Shown: positions 7,725 to 16,854 of the stretch, in pieces
Layout: each line of letters starts with the position of its first letter
How positions within the stretch are numbered: the first letter of the stretch is position 1
Assembly: GCA_022563855.1 (NCBI GenBank)
Contig: JADFMN010000003.1
Location: forward strand, 124,001-188,000
Direction: 5' to 3'
DNA from: Armatimonadota bacterium
GTDB lineage: Bacteria > Armatimonadota > Fimbriimonadia > Fimbriimonadales > Fimbriimonadaceae
Length of the DNA stretch: 64,000 bases
The notes under the pieces: model-generated
What the model was told of the DNA's origin: nothing
The model's input: only the letters and a program-made list of their open reading frames with translations
Databases searched by the model: none
Program-made: the position numbers and the translations under genes

Positions 7725-8876
7725 ATGAAGCTGCACGAGTACCAGTCGAAGGATCTGATGGCGAGCTACGGCGTGCCCGTACCGAAGGGTGAGGCCACTA
7801 GCGACTGGCAAGACGTACAACGCATCGCGGACGATCTGGGTGGGAAGGTCGTCGTCAAGGCGCAGGTTCTCATGGGGGGCCGCGGGAAGGCCGGGGGCGT
7901 CAAGCTGTTCGACAACTCCGGCGCCGCCGCAGCATTCGCAAAGGAGCTGATCGGCAAGAGGCTCGTCAGCGTCCAGAATCCGACCGGTCTGGTGGTCGAG
8001 CAGGTCCTTGTCGTCGAGCAGGTGGACATCGCCGAGGAGTACTACCTGAGCGTCCTGCTGGATCGATCAGAGCAGAAGCTGGTCGTCATGGTCAGCAAAG
8101 AGGGCGGGATGGACATCGAGGAGATCGCGGCGACGAAACCCGAGACGATCGTCAAGGTGCTTGTCGATCCGGCCTGGGGCGTGTTCGATTTCGAACTTCG
8201 CGCGGCGGTCAAGGCGGCCAACATCCCATCGAAAGCACACCGGCAACTAGTGCCGATGATCAAGGCGCTGGTGCGGCTGTACCAAGAGACCGACGCTGAC
8301 TTGGTTGAGATCAACCCCGTAGCGCTGACGACGGACGGAAAATTGTTGGCGGCTGACGCAAAGGTATCCATCGACGACAGCGCCCTATTTCGCCACGAGG
8401 GGTACAGCGAGCAGGCGGACGACGCTCTGGAAGACGAGCTAGAGGCCGAGGCGGCTCGCCGAGGCATCGCCTATGTGCGGCTCGGTGGGGACATCGGAGT
8501 CATCGGCAACGGCGCCGGGCTGGTGATGTGCTCGCTGGACGAAGTGACCGCGGCGGGCGGACGGCCCGCCAACTTCCTGGACGTCGGCGGTGGTGCGAAG
8601 GCAGAGCGCGTCAAGCAGTGCGTGGACCTCGTTCTAACCGACAAGAACGTGAAGGGGCTGTTGATCAACATCTTCGGCGGTATCACTCGGTGCGACGAAG
8701 TCGCGAAGGGGATCGTCTCAGCGTTCGACGGGCTGGACGTCACGATTCCCGTCGTCGCGCGGATCGAGGGGACCGCGGCGGAAGAGGGGCTGAAGATTCT
8801 TGAGGGCTCTCAGATCATTGCCGCGCAGACGATGCAGGAAGCTGCCGAGAAGGTCGTTGCGGCCTCGTATGCGTAG
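7725..8876 (+). CDS. sucC: Succinyl-CoA synthetase beta subunit
   Basis: This is the TCA-cycle ligase subunit with an N-terminal ATP-grasp fold and a C-terminal CoA-ligase domain. It couples succinyl-CoA cleavage to nucleoside triphosphate formation together with SucD. The family signatures are present: MKLHEYQSKDLMASYGVPVP at the start, VVKAQVLMGGRGKAGG, EINPVALTTDG, GNGAGLVMCSLDEV and FGGITRCDEVAKGIV. The length of 383 residues is normal. The ATG is 9 nt after a TAAGAT box and lacks an SD. sucD does not follow, because trxB is next, so the alpha subunit must be encoded elsewhere. Confidence 0.97.
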   Translation: MKLHEYQSKDLMASYGVPVPKGEATSDWQDVQRIADDLGGKVVVKAQVLMGGRGKAGGVKLFDNSGAAAAFAKELIGKRLVSVQNPTGLVVEQVLVVEQVDIAEEYYLSVLLDRSEQKLVVMVSKEGGMDIEEIAATKPETIVKVLVDPAWGVFDFELRAAVKAANIPSKAHRQLVPMIKALVRLYQETDADLVEINPVALTTDGKLLAADAKVSIDDSALFRHEGYSEQADDALEDELEAEAARRGIAYVRLGGDIGVIGNGAGLVMCSLDEVTAAGGRPANFLDVGGGAKAERVKQCVDLVLTDKNVKGLLINIFGGITRCDEVAKGIVSAFDGLDVTIPVVARIEGTAAEEGLKILEGSQIIAAQTMQEAAEKVVAASYA

Positions 8877-8982
8877 AAGTTGTGTTCAATGGCGGCTTGT
8901 GGCTGACGGTTGCCGGCAGTACGTCTGGCTACGGGGCTAGGTCCGCTGGAACCGCTGGATAGGTATCCTCCCTTCGGTTACC

Positions 8983-9915
8983 ATGGCACACAACGTCATC
9001 ATCATCGGGTCCGGCCCGGCTGGCTACACTGCGGCGCTCTACGCCTCACGGGCTGATCTCAAGCCTTTGCTCTTCACTGGAGAAGAGCCTGGCGGGCAAC
9101 TCATGATCACGACAGATGTCGAAAACTACCCGGGGTTTCCAGATGGTCTCTTGGGCCCGGAGATGATGGAGCTGTTCAAGAAGCAGGCGGAGCGGTTCGG
9201 GACCGATGTTCGGAACCAGCATGTTACAAAAGTGGATTTGAGCGAGAGGCCGTTCAAAGTTTGGGTTGGTGACGAAGTACACGAAGCCAAGACGATCATC
9301 ATTTCAACCGGTGCGAGCGCGAATTGGCTTGGGCTCGAGAGCGAGCAGGCGTTCGGTGGCTACGGAGTCAGCGCGTGCGCGACTTGCGACGGGTTCTTCT
9401 TTCGCGGCAAGGAAGTGATCGTGGTCGGCGGCGGCGATACCGCGATGGAAGAGGCCCACTATCTGACGAAGCACGCGAGCAAGGTCAGCGTCGTGCACCG
9501 GCGTGATCAGTTTCGTGCCAGCAAGATCATGCAGCAGCGCATATTCGACCATCCGCAGATCGACGTGCTCTGGAACACTGCTCTGGACGAGGTGCTTGGC
9601 GAGACAGAGCCGCACAAGAAGGTGACTGGGGTCAAGCTGCGCGATACGAAGAATGGAGGAGTCCGCGAAATGCCGATCGACGGCGTGTTCATCGCGATCG
9701 GGCACACTCCGAACAGCTCGCTATTCAAGGGTGTGCTCGACATGGACGCGCAGGGCTACCTCACCGTAGCGTCAGGATCGACGAAGACGAAGGTTGCAGG
9801 CGTGTTCGCTTCCGGCGACGTGACTGATCGAACGTACCGTCAGGCCGTAACGGCTGCCGGCACCGGCTGCATGGCCGCGATGGACGCAGAGCGGTTCCTT
9901 GAGTCTGCCGAATAA
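8983..9915 (+). CDS. trxB: Thioredoxin-disulfide reductase
   Basis: This FAD enzyme transfers electrons from NADPH to thioredoxin. It has the N-terminal FAD motif IIGSGPAGYTAALYASRA, the redox pair CATC at residues 132-135, the NADPH motif VVGGGDTAMEEA followed by HRRDQFRA, and the C-terminal FASGDVTDRTYRQAVTAAG. The 310-residue length is normal. A TATCCT box lies 13 nt before the ATG and there is no clear SD. It is a single gene between sucC and a secreted metalloprotease-like gene. Confidence 0.97.
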   Translation: MAHNVIIIGSGPAGYTAALYASRADLKPLLFTGEEPGGQLMITTDVENYPGFPDGLLGPEMMELFKKQAERFGTDVRNQHVTKVDLSERPFKVWVGDEVHEAKTIIISTGASANWLGLESEQAFGGYGVSACATCDGFFFRGKEVIVVGGGDTAMEEAHYLTKHASKVSVVHRRDQFRASKIMQQRIFDHPQIDVLWNTALDEVLGETEPHKKVTGVKLRDTKNGGVREMPIDGVFIAIGHTPNSSLFKGVLDMDAQGYLTVASGSTKTKVAGVFASGDVTDRTYRQAVTAAGTGCMAAMDAERFLESAE

Positions 9916-9951
9916 GGCCGAATTCGACTGTTAACGGTATTCAATCCGTCA

Positions 9952-9957
9952 TATAAT
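9952..9957 (+). promoter_or_regulatory. -10 box of the 9968 gene
   Basis: A perfect TATAAT ends 10 nt before the ATG at 9968. A possible but poor -35 (TGTTAA) lies 17 bp further upstream. The leader would be at most a few nucleotides. Confidence 0.5.
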
Positions 9958-9967
9958 AGGTAGAGAA

Positions 9968-11116
9968 ATGGTCGGGCAGCTCGTAATCGTAGCTTTCCTG
10001 GGTGCGTCGTCCCTGTCGCCGATGCAGACGTCGCGGCAGAAGTTGGAGGACTTTGGGCCGAAGTACTACCGTACCGACGACTTGTCGGGCGTAGGCGGCG
10101 GACCCGGAATTACAAGGATCAGGTCTCATCTTCACGAGGAGGAGCGTCCCAAGACGTCTCCCCTCCACGGATGGCAGTTCCCGTATCTTTCGGAGGGCTT
10201 TGCCAAGACCGCTCCGGGCGGCGAGTACGCGCTTCGATTTCGCGTCTTCAATCAGTTTAGGCCGACGGAAAACGACCCTACCGATAAGGTCTCGCGGATG
10301 CTGCTCCGGATGTGGGAGTTCGAGTACACGCGCCTGGAAATCGATCACGCGCTCCGATTTCGCGCAATCGATGTGTACCTCTGTGCAGGCGGCGAGGCAG
10401 GTGCAGAGCAACTGAAAATCGTCGACCAGCAGGAGCGAGACGGATTCGGCAATGCGTTGCGTCGCAGCAACATATACATTTATCAGCTCATGGATCCCCC
10501 AGGATCGTTTGAGTTCGCCAGGGAGCTCGCCCATGAATACGGCCACGCCACTCTGCCGACACCGGCCGGGTTCAAGGAGCCGGAGAGCTGGCCTGCCGGC
10601 GATCTCGGGGAACGTTTATTCCTGTCGTGGTTCCATCGTGCGATGCTCGATAACAAGCTCAAACCTAGCGACTGCATGGATACAGACACGTTTGACTTGG
10701 CAAAGTACTTGCGAGACGTTGCGCAACCGGATATCGAGCGCGTCGCTACGGAAGGGCCGGACCTGGAGTTGCTGGCTAAGAGGACGGAAGCGGCGTACAA
10801 CGAGTACCTGGGTCTGGCTACGTACTGCGCTGAGATCATGCCGCCGAAAGTATTCGGTCGAACCTTGGCGCTCACGACGACCCAAGACGCCGAGGACTAC
10901 GCGATCGTTGTGGTCGAAGTCGCCAGGGAGCCCAGGCGGTGGGACGTCACCATTCCGAACTACTTGAAGGGCAAGGCGATCTGGCTGCCATTGAAGGTCG
11001 GAAAGATTCACGGCGCGAAGGTGTTGAGGCGGAAGGGTGCCTGGGCGAAGGTGCAGCCCACGTCCGACAGCGTATACGTGACAAATCCACCGCTGGGCGA
11101 CGGCAGCCAACCCTGA
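9968..11116 (+). CDS. Secreted protein with HEYGH zinc-protease motif
   Basis: The 382-residue product starts with a short hydrophobic segment (MVGQLVIVAFLGASSLSPM) that may be a signal peptide. Near residue 185 is FARELAHEYGHATLP, an HExxH zinc site in helical context. A Glu 30 residues later (GDLGERLFLSWF) could be the third ligand of a gluzincin-like site. The C-terminal 70 residues (KGKAIWLPLKVGKIHGAKVL) look like a small beta domain. No family is recognised with certainty, and proteolysis is inference from the motif. It lies just upstream of the flagellar operon but has its own promoter. Confidence 0.7.
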   Translation: MVGQLVIVAFLGASSLSPMQTSRQKLEDFGPKYYRTDDLSGVGGGPGITRIRSHLHEEERPKTSPLHGWQFPYLSEGFAKTAPGGEYALRFRVFNQFRPTENDPTDKVSRMLLRMWEFEYTRLEIDHALRFRAIDVYLCAGGEAGAEQLKIVDQQERDGFGNALRRSNIYIYQLMDPPGSFEFARELAHEYGHATLPTPAGFKEPESWPAGDLGERLFLSWFHRAMLDNKLKPSDCMDTDTFDLAKYLRDVAQPDIERVATEGPDLELLAKRTEAAYNEYLGLATYCAEIMPPKVFGRTLALTTTQDAEDYAIVVVEVAREPRRWDVTIPNYLKGKAIWLPLKVGKIHGAKVLRRKGAWAKVQPTSDSVYVTNPPLGDGSQP

Positions 11117-11148
11117 AGTGGTTTGTGAGCTTTTTCAAGTTCAGACCC

Positions 11149-11175
11149 TGAAGAAAATACCGGGATTTCCGATAA
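11149..11175 (+). promoter_or_regulatory. Sigma-28-like promoter of the flagellar operon
   Basis: TGAA, a 15-nt spacer and TCCGATAA match the FliA/SigD pattern TAAA-N15-GCCGATAA at 10 of 12 positions with the exact spacer length. It lies 59 nt upstream of the fliM start, so unlike many genes here fliM would have a normal leader with an SD (GGAGG 8 nt before the TTG). Confidence 0.5.
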
Positions 11176-11234
11176 CAAACTGACAGCCGCAAATAGGCCT
11201 GGCAAACGGTCGGGCAAGGGCTGGAGGTCGCGTA

Positions 11235-12266
11235 TTGTCGGAAATCCTGTCGCAAGCAGAAATAGAAGCGTTGCTCACGTCGCTGAGCAGCGACGAGGAT
11301 GCCGCTGAACCGGGTGCTGCCCCGGCGGATTCCGGGACGCCAGCAGGGTCTGGGAAGAGTACTCCGTCAGTCGTTCTCAGCCCCAGCATCGCATCGATGA
11401 CCTACGAAGTCTACGACTTCCGTCGGCCGGACAAGTTCAGCAAGGAGCAGCTTCGCACATTGCAGATGCTGCATGAAACGTTCGGCAGGCTAGCAGGCAA
11501 CGGGCTTTCGTCATACTTGCGCGATACCGTCTTTATCGACTTGATCTCGCTTGAACAGGTGCCGTACGAGGAGTACCTGCGCAGCATCAATCAATCGGTG
11601 TTCACGATCACGTCCCTACCCCCGCTGTCCGGTCAGGCAGTGCTTGAGCTTGAGTTTTCGCTCGTGTTCTCGATGATCGACAAGCTGCTTGGCGGGCCTG
11701 GCAAGACGATAGATCGAAGCATCTTGACTGACATTGAAATCCCGCTCGTGCGACAGATCATTGAGCGGCTGTACGGAGCGCTGAAGACTGCTTGGGAAGG
11801 GGTCGTCATCGTAAACCCAGGAATCGAGGGGATTGAGACGAGCGCACAGTTCGTTCAGATCGCGCCACCGACCGACATCGTGGTATCCATCCTCTTCGAA
11901 GTACGCATTGGCGACATCCGGGGGGCGATGAGTCTGTGCATCCCGTACATGGTGCTCAAGCCGATCACGACGAAGCTGAGCGCTCAAAAGTGGTTTGCCA
12001 CAAGCCAGAAGCGATCTTCGAGCGGGCATAGGCGGCAGTTGCTTGGCCATGTCCGCCAGGCAACCGTGGAGTGCTCCATCGATTTGGGACATGCGGAACT
12101 GACGATCGCTGACCTCGTACGGCTGCGGCCTGGGGATGTCCTAAAGCTGAATCAAAAGAGTGAGCAGGACCTTAGTTTTCTAGTTAGCAACACGCCGAAG
12201 TTCGTCGGTAAACCGGCGCTCGAGGGCAAAAACGTTGTCTTCACGATCACGGGGGCACACGAGTAA
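11235..12266 (+). CDS. fliM: Flagellar motor switch protein FliM
   Basis: FliM forms the C-ring and binds phosphorylated CheY to reverse rotation. The N-terminus SEILSQAEIEALLTSL is the EIDALL-like CheY-binding segment. The middle CheC-like domain carries LLGGPGK, and the C-terminal SpoA domain includes ADLVRLRPGDVLKL. The length of 343 residues is normal. The start is TTG at 11235, supported by GGAGG 8 nt upstream and by family alignment. It heads the operon fliM-fliY-fliO-fliP-fliQ-fliR-flhB. Confidence 0.95.
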   Translation: MSEILSQAEIEALLTSLSSDEDAAEPGAAPADSGTPAGSGKSTPSVVLSPSIASMTYEVYDFRRPDKFSKEQLRTLQMLHETFGRLAGNGLSSYLRDTVFIDLISLEQVPYEEYLRSINQSVFTITSLPPLSGQAVLELEFSLVFSMIDKLLGGPGKTIDRSILTDIEIPLVRQIIERLYGALKTAWEGVVIVNPGIEGIETSAQFVQIAPPTDIVVSILFEVRIGDIRGAMSLCIPYMVLKPITTKLSAQKWFATSQKRSSSGHRRQLLGHVRQATVECSIDLGHAELTIADLVRLRPGDVLKLNQKSEQDLSFLVSNTPKFVGKPALEGKNVVFTITGAHE

Positions 12267-12278
12267 GAGACAAGAATC

Positions 12279-13169
12279 ATGTCAACTATTCCAAATGAAA
12301 TTATCGAAAGGCTGAACGGATTCCAAAATCAGATTTGGCAGACCGTATCACTGACCGCGAGCGAGGCGGCGAATACTGGACTGAACTTCAGTTCGCCAGA
12401 GACGTCCTGCGTCGCGGTTTCGGAATTGTACGGTCAGATTTCGGAAGCAGCCCTGGTCATCCAGTTCTCGTTTGCGAATATGCCGGAGAATCCGCAGATC
12501 GTTCTGATCAACGAGGAGACGTTCTCGCAGTTGGCGGGTGAGATCAGGGGCTCCAAGGTCACAGAGATTGACGACGCCCTGATCGATGAAATCCGGCCCG
12601 TGCTCGAATCGCTCGTGCAGGGGATCTGCGTGGCAATCGGCAACCTGCGAAACGACGCTTACGTTGCGAGCGGAATGTCGATTCGCTTCCAAATGTTCAG
12701 CTTCCCTCCGAGCATGCAGGAAGCCGGAGAGCTCGTCCTCACCGACCTCACGCTTGCATCGGACAAGTTCTCAGGCAAGGCCAGGTGGCTGATCGACGGC
12801 ACGACCGCCCATGCGATTCTCGGGATTGCCCTTGAGCCCGAAGGTGAGGATGAGGGCGACGTCGAATCGGCCGATGACGCGTCTGTTTCGGCCGTCGACG
12901 ACTCCAGCCTGGACATTCTGATGGACATACCGCTGCAGGTCAGCGTCGAACTCGGGCGCGTCAAGATGATCGTGAAGGACGTGATCGAACTTGGAGCGGG
13001 ATCGATCATTGAGATTGAAAAGTCCGCAGGCGAGGCAGTCGATGTGCTCGTCAACAATCGGCTCGTCGCAAGAGGCGAAGTCGTTGTGATCGAGGACAAC
13101 TTTGGAGTCCGCATCACTGAAATCCTGTCCCCCCATGACCGATTGTCCGCGATCAACGAGGTAGCGTAA
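12279..13169 (+). CDS. fliY: Flagellar switch protein FliY/FliN
   Basis: The 296-residue product has the FliY layout. An N-terminal CheC-like region (about 30-180) carries [20 protein letters not shown], an acidic linker follows ([16 protein letters not shown]), and a C-terminal SpoA/FliN domain (about 215-290) carries [17 protein letters not shown]. It forms the C-ring base with FliM and FliG. In Bacillus FliY also dephosphorylates CheY-P. Whether that activity is kept here depends on the E-x2-N motif of the CheC domain, and I see only part of the pattern. Its stop overlaps the fliO ATG. Confidence 0.9.
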   Translation: MSTIPNEIIERLNGFQNQIWQTVSLTASEAANTGLNFSSPETSCVAVSELYGQISEAALVIQFSFANMPENPQIVLINEETFSQLAGEIRGSKVTEIDDALIDEIRPVLESLVQGICVAIGNLRNDAYVASGMSIRFQMFSFPPSMQEAGELVLTDLTLASDKFSGKARWLIDGTTAHAILGIALEPEGEDEGDVESADDASVSAVDDSSLDILMDIPLQVSVELGRVKMIVKDVIELGAGSIIEIEKSAGEAVDVLVNNRLVARGEVVVIEDNFGVRITEILSPHDRLSAINEVA

Positions 13170-13837
13170 TGAAAAAACTACTGACCGCTATAGGCGCCTT
13201 CGGCATCTCGATCCTGGCATTCGCTCAGGACGGTGCGTTGGAGACGACAAAGCCCGACATCCTGACAAAAGCGCAGCCATCGCCGACGCCAGTTTTCAAC
13301 GGGTTGGAGATGGCACAGATGTTCCTAGCTCTTGGGATGGTCTTCTTCCTGCTGAAGTGGGCTCTGCCGAGGATCGCGGCGAAGATGAACAAGAGGCTGG
13401 TGGCGAAATCAGGCGCGAACATAAAGCTGGAAGAGGCCGCATCGTTTGGCGCCGGAAGCCTGCAGGTTGTCGAAGTTCGATCCAAGGTGCTGTTGCTGGG
13501 CGTGATGCCGACGGGTATCTCGTTCCTGGCGGAGCTGACTGACGAGGCCACTGAGGCAGACGAACAGGCCTTCTTCGAAATGGTCGACGAGGCGAACGAG
13601 CGACCGACGGACGACCTGCGCGCTGTCGTCGTCATGCCGAACGACCGTACCGCTGAGGATGCCAGCAAGGTCGAGATAGTCGCCACACCAGGCACAACGA
13701 TCGGAGAGTCTGACTGCAGGGTTGACCCGTACGCAATTCGCTCGCGAAGACAGCAGAAGATCAGCGAGATATCCGAGCATCTGTCAGAGGACGAAGTGCA
13801 CGGTGTTCTGGAACGACTTGCTCGCTTGACCGGCTGA
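13169..13837 (+). CDS. fliO: Flagellar biosynthesis protein FliO
   Basis: The 222-residue product has an N-terminal signal-like segment ([20 protein letters not shown]), a single membrane helix (MAQMFLALGMVFFLLKWALPRI) and a cytoplasmic tail. The tail's LEEAASFGAGSLQVVEVRSK region matches FliO. FliO helps assemble the FliP pentamer of the export gate. The position between fliY and fliP and the 1-bp overlap with fliY support the call. The C-terminal tail is longer than in E. coli FliO. Confidence 0.85.
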   Translation: MKKLLTAIGAFGISILAFAQDGALETTKPDILTKAQPSPTPVFNGLEMAQMFLALGMVFFLLKWALPRIAAKMNKRLVAKSGANIKLEEAASFGAGSLQVVEVRSKVLLLGVMPTGISFLAELTDEATEADEQAFFEMVDEANERPTDDLRAVVVMPNDRTAEDASKVEIVATPGTTIGESDCRVDPYAIRSRRQQKISEISEHLSEDEVHGVLERLARLTG

Positions 13838-13842
13838 GACAG

Positions 13843-14667
13843 ATGAGCTGCGCCACTCCATCACAAAGCCGGGAATCCGAGCGGGCACAAACCTTAGAGC
13901 GATTTGTGAAGTTCGCTCGCGTCGGGCTTGTCGTCGCGCTTGCAGGACTGGCCGGATTAGCGCTCGGTCAGCAAGCCGGAGAGGCAATTCCTATTCCCAG
14001 CATCAATCTAGGAATAGATGGTGAGAGCAGCCAAGATCAGCTCAGCACTTCGCTGAAGATATTGGCCTTGATGACGGTGCTCAGCTTGGCGCCGGCGATT
14101 CTGATCCTGACTACGGCGTTCACAAGGATCGTCATCGTTCTCAGCTTCGTCCGCACGGCGCTCGGCACGCAGAGCATCCCTCCGAACCAAGTGATCGTCG
14201 GCCTCAGCCTGTTCTTGACGTTCTTCGTCATGGCGCCGACCTACGGCAGAATCCAGGAGGAGGCGATCCAGCCTTATCTGGCGGAGGAGAACCCGATTAC
14301 GTTCGACGAGGCCGTGGATCGCGCCGAGGTGCCGCTCCGCGAGTTCATGTTGAAGAACACGTATGAAAAGGACTTGGTGATGTTCCTGGATCTCAGAGGC
14401 GAGGAGCCCGAGACACGTGAAGACCTCAGCATCATGACGCTGATTCCGGCCTTCATCATCAGCGAGCTGAAGACCGCGTTCGTCATCGGGTTCTACATCT
14501 TCGTTCCGTTTGTCGTGATCGATCTCATCGTCGCCAGCCTGCTCATGGGTATGGGCATGATGATGATGCCGCCGGTGATCGTCTCGCTGCCGGCGAAGCT
14601 GCTCGTCTTCGTGCTCGCCGACGGTTGGTCGGTGCTCATTAAGGCGATCATGGCGGGGTACACCTAG
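13843..14667 (+). CDS. fliP: Flagellar export gate protein FliP
   Basis: FliP is the core of the flagellar type III export gate. The product has 274 residues. Signatures include LAPAILILTTAFTRIVIVLS, RTALGTQSIPPNQVIVGL, a long periplasmic loop, and LLMGMGMMMMPPVIVSLPAK. The N-terminal 40 residues before the signal-like segment (GLVVALAGLAGLALGQQAG) are polar and may be partly untranslated. The family often starts nearer the signal, but no better start with an SD is visible. It is separated from fliQ by 1 bp. Confidence 0.96.
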   Translation: MSCATPSQSRESERAQTLERFVKFARVGLVVALAGLAGLALGQQAGEAIPIPSINLGIDGESSQDQLSTSLKILALMTVLSLAPAILILTTAFTRIVIVLSFVRTALGTQSIPPNQVIVGLSLFLTFFVMAPTYGRIQEEAIQPYLAEENPITFDEAVDRAEVPLREFMLKNTYEKDLVMFLDLRGEEPETREDLSIMTLIPAFIISELKTAFVIGFYIFVPFVVIDLIVASLLMGMGMMMMPPVIVSLPAKLLVFVLADGWSVLIKAIMAGYT

Positions 14668-14668
14668 C

Positions 14669-14938
14669 ATGGACGAAGGCGTCGTCATGGACCTCGCCCA
14701 ACAGGGCGTCATGGTCGCGTTCATGGTGTCGATGCCGATACTGGCCGTCGCGCTCTTCTTCGGCCTTGCCGTCAGCGTCTTTCAAGCTGTGACCCAGGTG
14801 CAAGAGCTGACGCTGACGTTCGTTCCAAAGCTGATCGGCGCGGCTCTCGTTCTGCTGCTTCTCGGAGGCTGGATGTTGTCGACGCTCGTTGAGTTTGCTC
14901 ACACTTGCTTCGATCTTGCTTCGAGGATCGGCGGATGA
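14669..14938 (+). CDS. fliQ: Flagellar export gate protein FliQ
   Basis: This 89-residue protein has two membrane helices (VAFMVSMPILAVALFFGLAV and LIGAALVLLLLGGWMLS) around the conserved loop SVFQAVTQVQELTLTFVPK. FliQ packs around the FliP-FliR core of the export gate. A second in-frame ATG at 14687 gives the usual family start (MDLAQQGVMV). The stop overlaps the fliR ATG (ATGA). Confidence 0.95.
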   Translation: MDEGVVMDLAQQGVMVAFMVSMPILAVALFFGLAVSVFQAVTQVQELTLTFVPKLIGAALVLLLLGGWMLSTLVEFAHTCFDLASRIGG

Positions 14939-15693
14939 CGCTGGACAGCGGTTTCCTCATCGCCTTCCTCAGCGCTTTCGTGCGCTGCTCTGCGATGCTG
15001 TTGTCTTCGCCGATCTTCGGAAAAACCGTGCCGGTCAAGGTGCGCATCCTCTTCAGCTTGATGGTCTCCATGGCGCTGGTGCCTGTGATCCGCCCATACG
15101 TCGGAGAAGTTCCGCAGGACATGGTATCGCTCACGCTGCTGGTTGGACGCGACGTCTTCGTCGGCATCTTGATCGGCGGCATGATCCAGCTGCTGCTGGC
15201 GGCGTTCCAAATCGCCGGTGGGTTTCTAGACATACAGATCGGCATCGGAGCGGCTCAGATCTTCAACCCGCAGATGGGTGCGATGAGTACGCCGATAAGC
15301 CAGTTCAAATTTATGCTTGGGCTTGTTCTGCTGCTCCTATTAGATGGGCACCACATGATGTTCCGGGCGTTTGTCGCGAGCTATGAATTGGTCGGGCCGA
15401 CGGTTTCAAGGGTCGGAGAGATGCAAACGGCAATCATGGGCTTCATGGGGCATATCTCGCTGATGGCGGTGCAGATCGCTGCGCCTGTGGCGGCGGTCGC
15501 TGTGCTCATCGACGTAGTAGCAGGACTGATAAATAAGGGAGTTCCGCAAACGATGCCTTTCCTTCTTGCCATGCCTGCAAAGATGATCGCTGGCATGTTC
15601 GCTCTCGCAATTGGGCTTCCCGCCTTGGTCGTTGCCGCGAGGTCGGGGATCGACTTCACGTTCGACTACATGTCGCAAATGCTCGGAGGGTAG
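14935..15693 (+). CDS. fliR: Flagellar export gate protein FliR
   Basis: FliR completes the FliP5-FliR1 export gate. The 252-residue product is a multi-helix membrane protein with the family motifs PIFGKTVPVKVRILFSLMVS, FQIAGGFLDIQIGIGAAQIF, and GVPQTMPFLLAMPAKMIAG. I chose the ATG at 14935, which overlaps the fliQ stop. The open frame extends 10 codons further upstream but only inside fliQ. flhB follows after 3 bp. Confidence 0.95.
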   Translation: MTLDSGFLIAFLSAFVRCSAMLLSSPIFGKTVPVKVRILFSLMVSMALVPVIRPYVGEVPQDMVSLTLLVGRDVFVGILIGGMIQLLLAAFQIAGGFLDIQIGIGAAQIFNPQMGAMSTPISQFKFMLGLVLLLLLDGHHMMFRAFVASYELVGPTVSRVGEMQTAIMGFMGHISLMAVQIAAPVAAVAVLIDVVAGLINKGVPQTMPFLLAMPAKMIAGMFALAIGLPALVVAARSGIDFTFDYMSQMLGG

Positions 15694-15696
15694 CGC

Positions 15697-16776
15697 ATGG
15701 CGGAAAAGCCGAGCGGAGAGAAGACTGAAGACGCGACGCCGAGGCGTCGGCTTGAGGCTCGCAAGAAGGGGACCGTCGCGAAATCCACGGACTTGGCGGG
15801 CGCCATGACGCTGTTGGCGGCTACGCTCGTTCTTCCCTCAGCCATCGGCAAGCTCGGCAAAGTGCTTCTAGGAACCCTGAACCAGGTTCCGCTTACGATT
15901 TCGACCGATATCTCCTTCGGGCAGGTCGTTCAGTATCTCGCTGCCTTTGTCGTCCCATCGATCCTAGCTATCGCACCAGTGATCTTTGCAATCATGGCCG
16001 TGGGCGTTGCCACCAACTTCGCGCAGGTAGGTTTCGTCTTGAGTCTTGAAACGCTCAAGCCGACGTTTGAGAAGCTGAATCCGCTCAGCGGATTCAAACG
16101 GCTCTTCTCCGCTAGGACGCTCGTTGAAGGCTTGAAGGCCATCGCCAAACTCTTCCTTTTCGGCTACATCTCATACCGCACGATTGCCGGTGAATGGGAC
16201 AGCGTCGTCATGCTGTCGAGCCTTCCGACCCACCAGGCGGCAACGATCATCGGCGGCTTGATGCACAAGATCCTTTTGCGAATCGCTCTCGTATGGCTCG
16301 CGATCGGGATCGTCGACTACATCTTCCAGCGCAAGCAAGTCGAAAAGCAATTGAAGATGACTAAGGACGAATTGAAGCGGGAGATGAAACAACAGGAAGG
16401 CTCGCCAGAGATCAAGGCTGCGCTGTTTCAGCAAAGACGGAAACTGCTCAAGGGCAGCCTGGCGAAACGAATCATGGAAGCCGACGTCGTCCTGACGAAC
16501 CCGACTCACTTTGCTGTCGCGATCCAGTACAAGCGCAACGAGATGCACGCGCCAATGGTCATCGCCAAGGGCCAGGATTACCTGGCGCAGAAGATCAAAG
16601 AGATCGCGAGGACCGTTGAGATCCCGATCGTCGAAAACCCACCACTGACACGGGTCCTGTACAAGCACTGCGAGGTTGGAGACTTCGTGCCGCGTGAACA
16701 GTTCAAGGCTGTCGCAGAAGTCCTTGCGTACGTGCTCAAGAGCGTCAAGAAGGCGAAGAAGACTCGGGCCGCGTAG
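15697..16776 (+). CDS. flhB: Flagellar export switch protein FlhB
   Basis: FlhB switches the export apparatus from rod/hook to filament substrates by self-cleavage in its cytoplasmic domain. The 359-residue product begins with EKTEDATPRRRLEARKKGTV. It has four hydrophobic segments and contains the autocleavage site NPTH in VLTNPTHFAVAIQYKRNE (near residue 268). An SD (GGAGGG) lies 6 nt upstream. The operon ends here: flhA, flhF, flhG and fliA do not follow, and a pterin synthase family gene comes next. Confidence 0.96.
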   Translation: MAEKPSGEKTEDATPRRRLEARKKGTVAKSTDLAGAMTLLAATLVLPSAIGKLGKVLLGTLNQVPLTISTDISFGQVVQYLAAFVVPSILAIAPVIFAIMAVGVATNFAQVGFVLSLETLKPTFEKLNPLSGFKRLFSARTLVEGLKAIAKLFLFGYISYRTIAGEWDSVVMLSSLPTHQAATIIGGLMHKILLRIALVWLAIGIVDYIFQRKQVEKQLKMTKDELKREMKQQEGSPEIKAALFQQRRKLLKGSLAKRIMEADVVLTNPTHFAVAIQYKRNEMHAPMVIAKGQDYLAQKIKEIARTVEIPIVENPPLTRVLYKHCEVGDFVPREQFKAVAEVLAYVLKSVKKAKKTRAA

Positions 16777-16854
16777 AATACGGCGCAAGGCGACGTCGTT
16801 TAGGCGTAAACTGATGCTGGCGGCTTTGGCGGCGCCGTACAAACGCAATACCTG

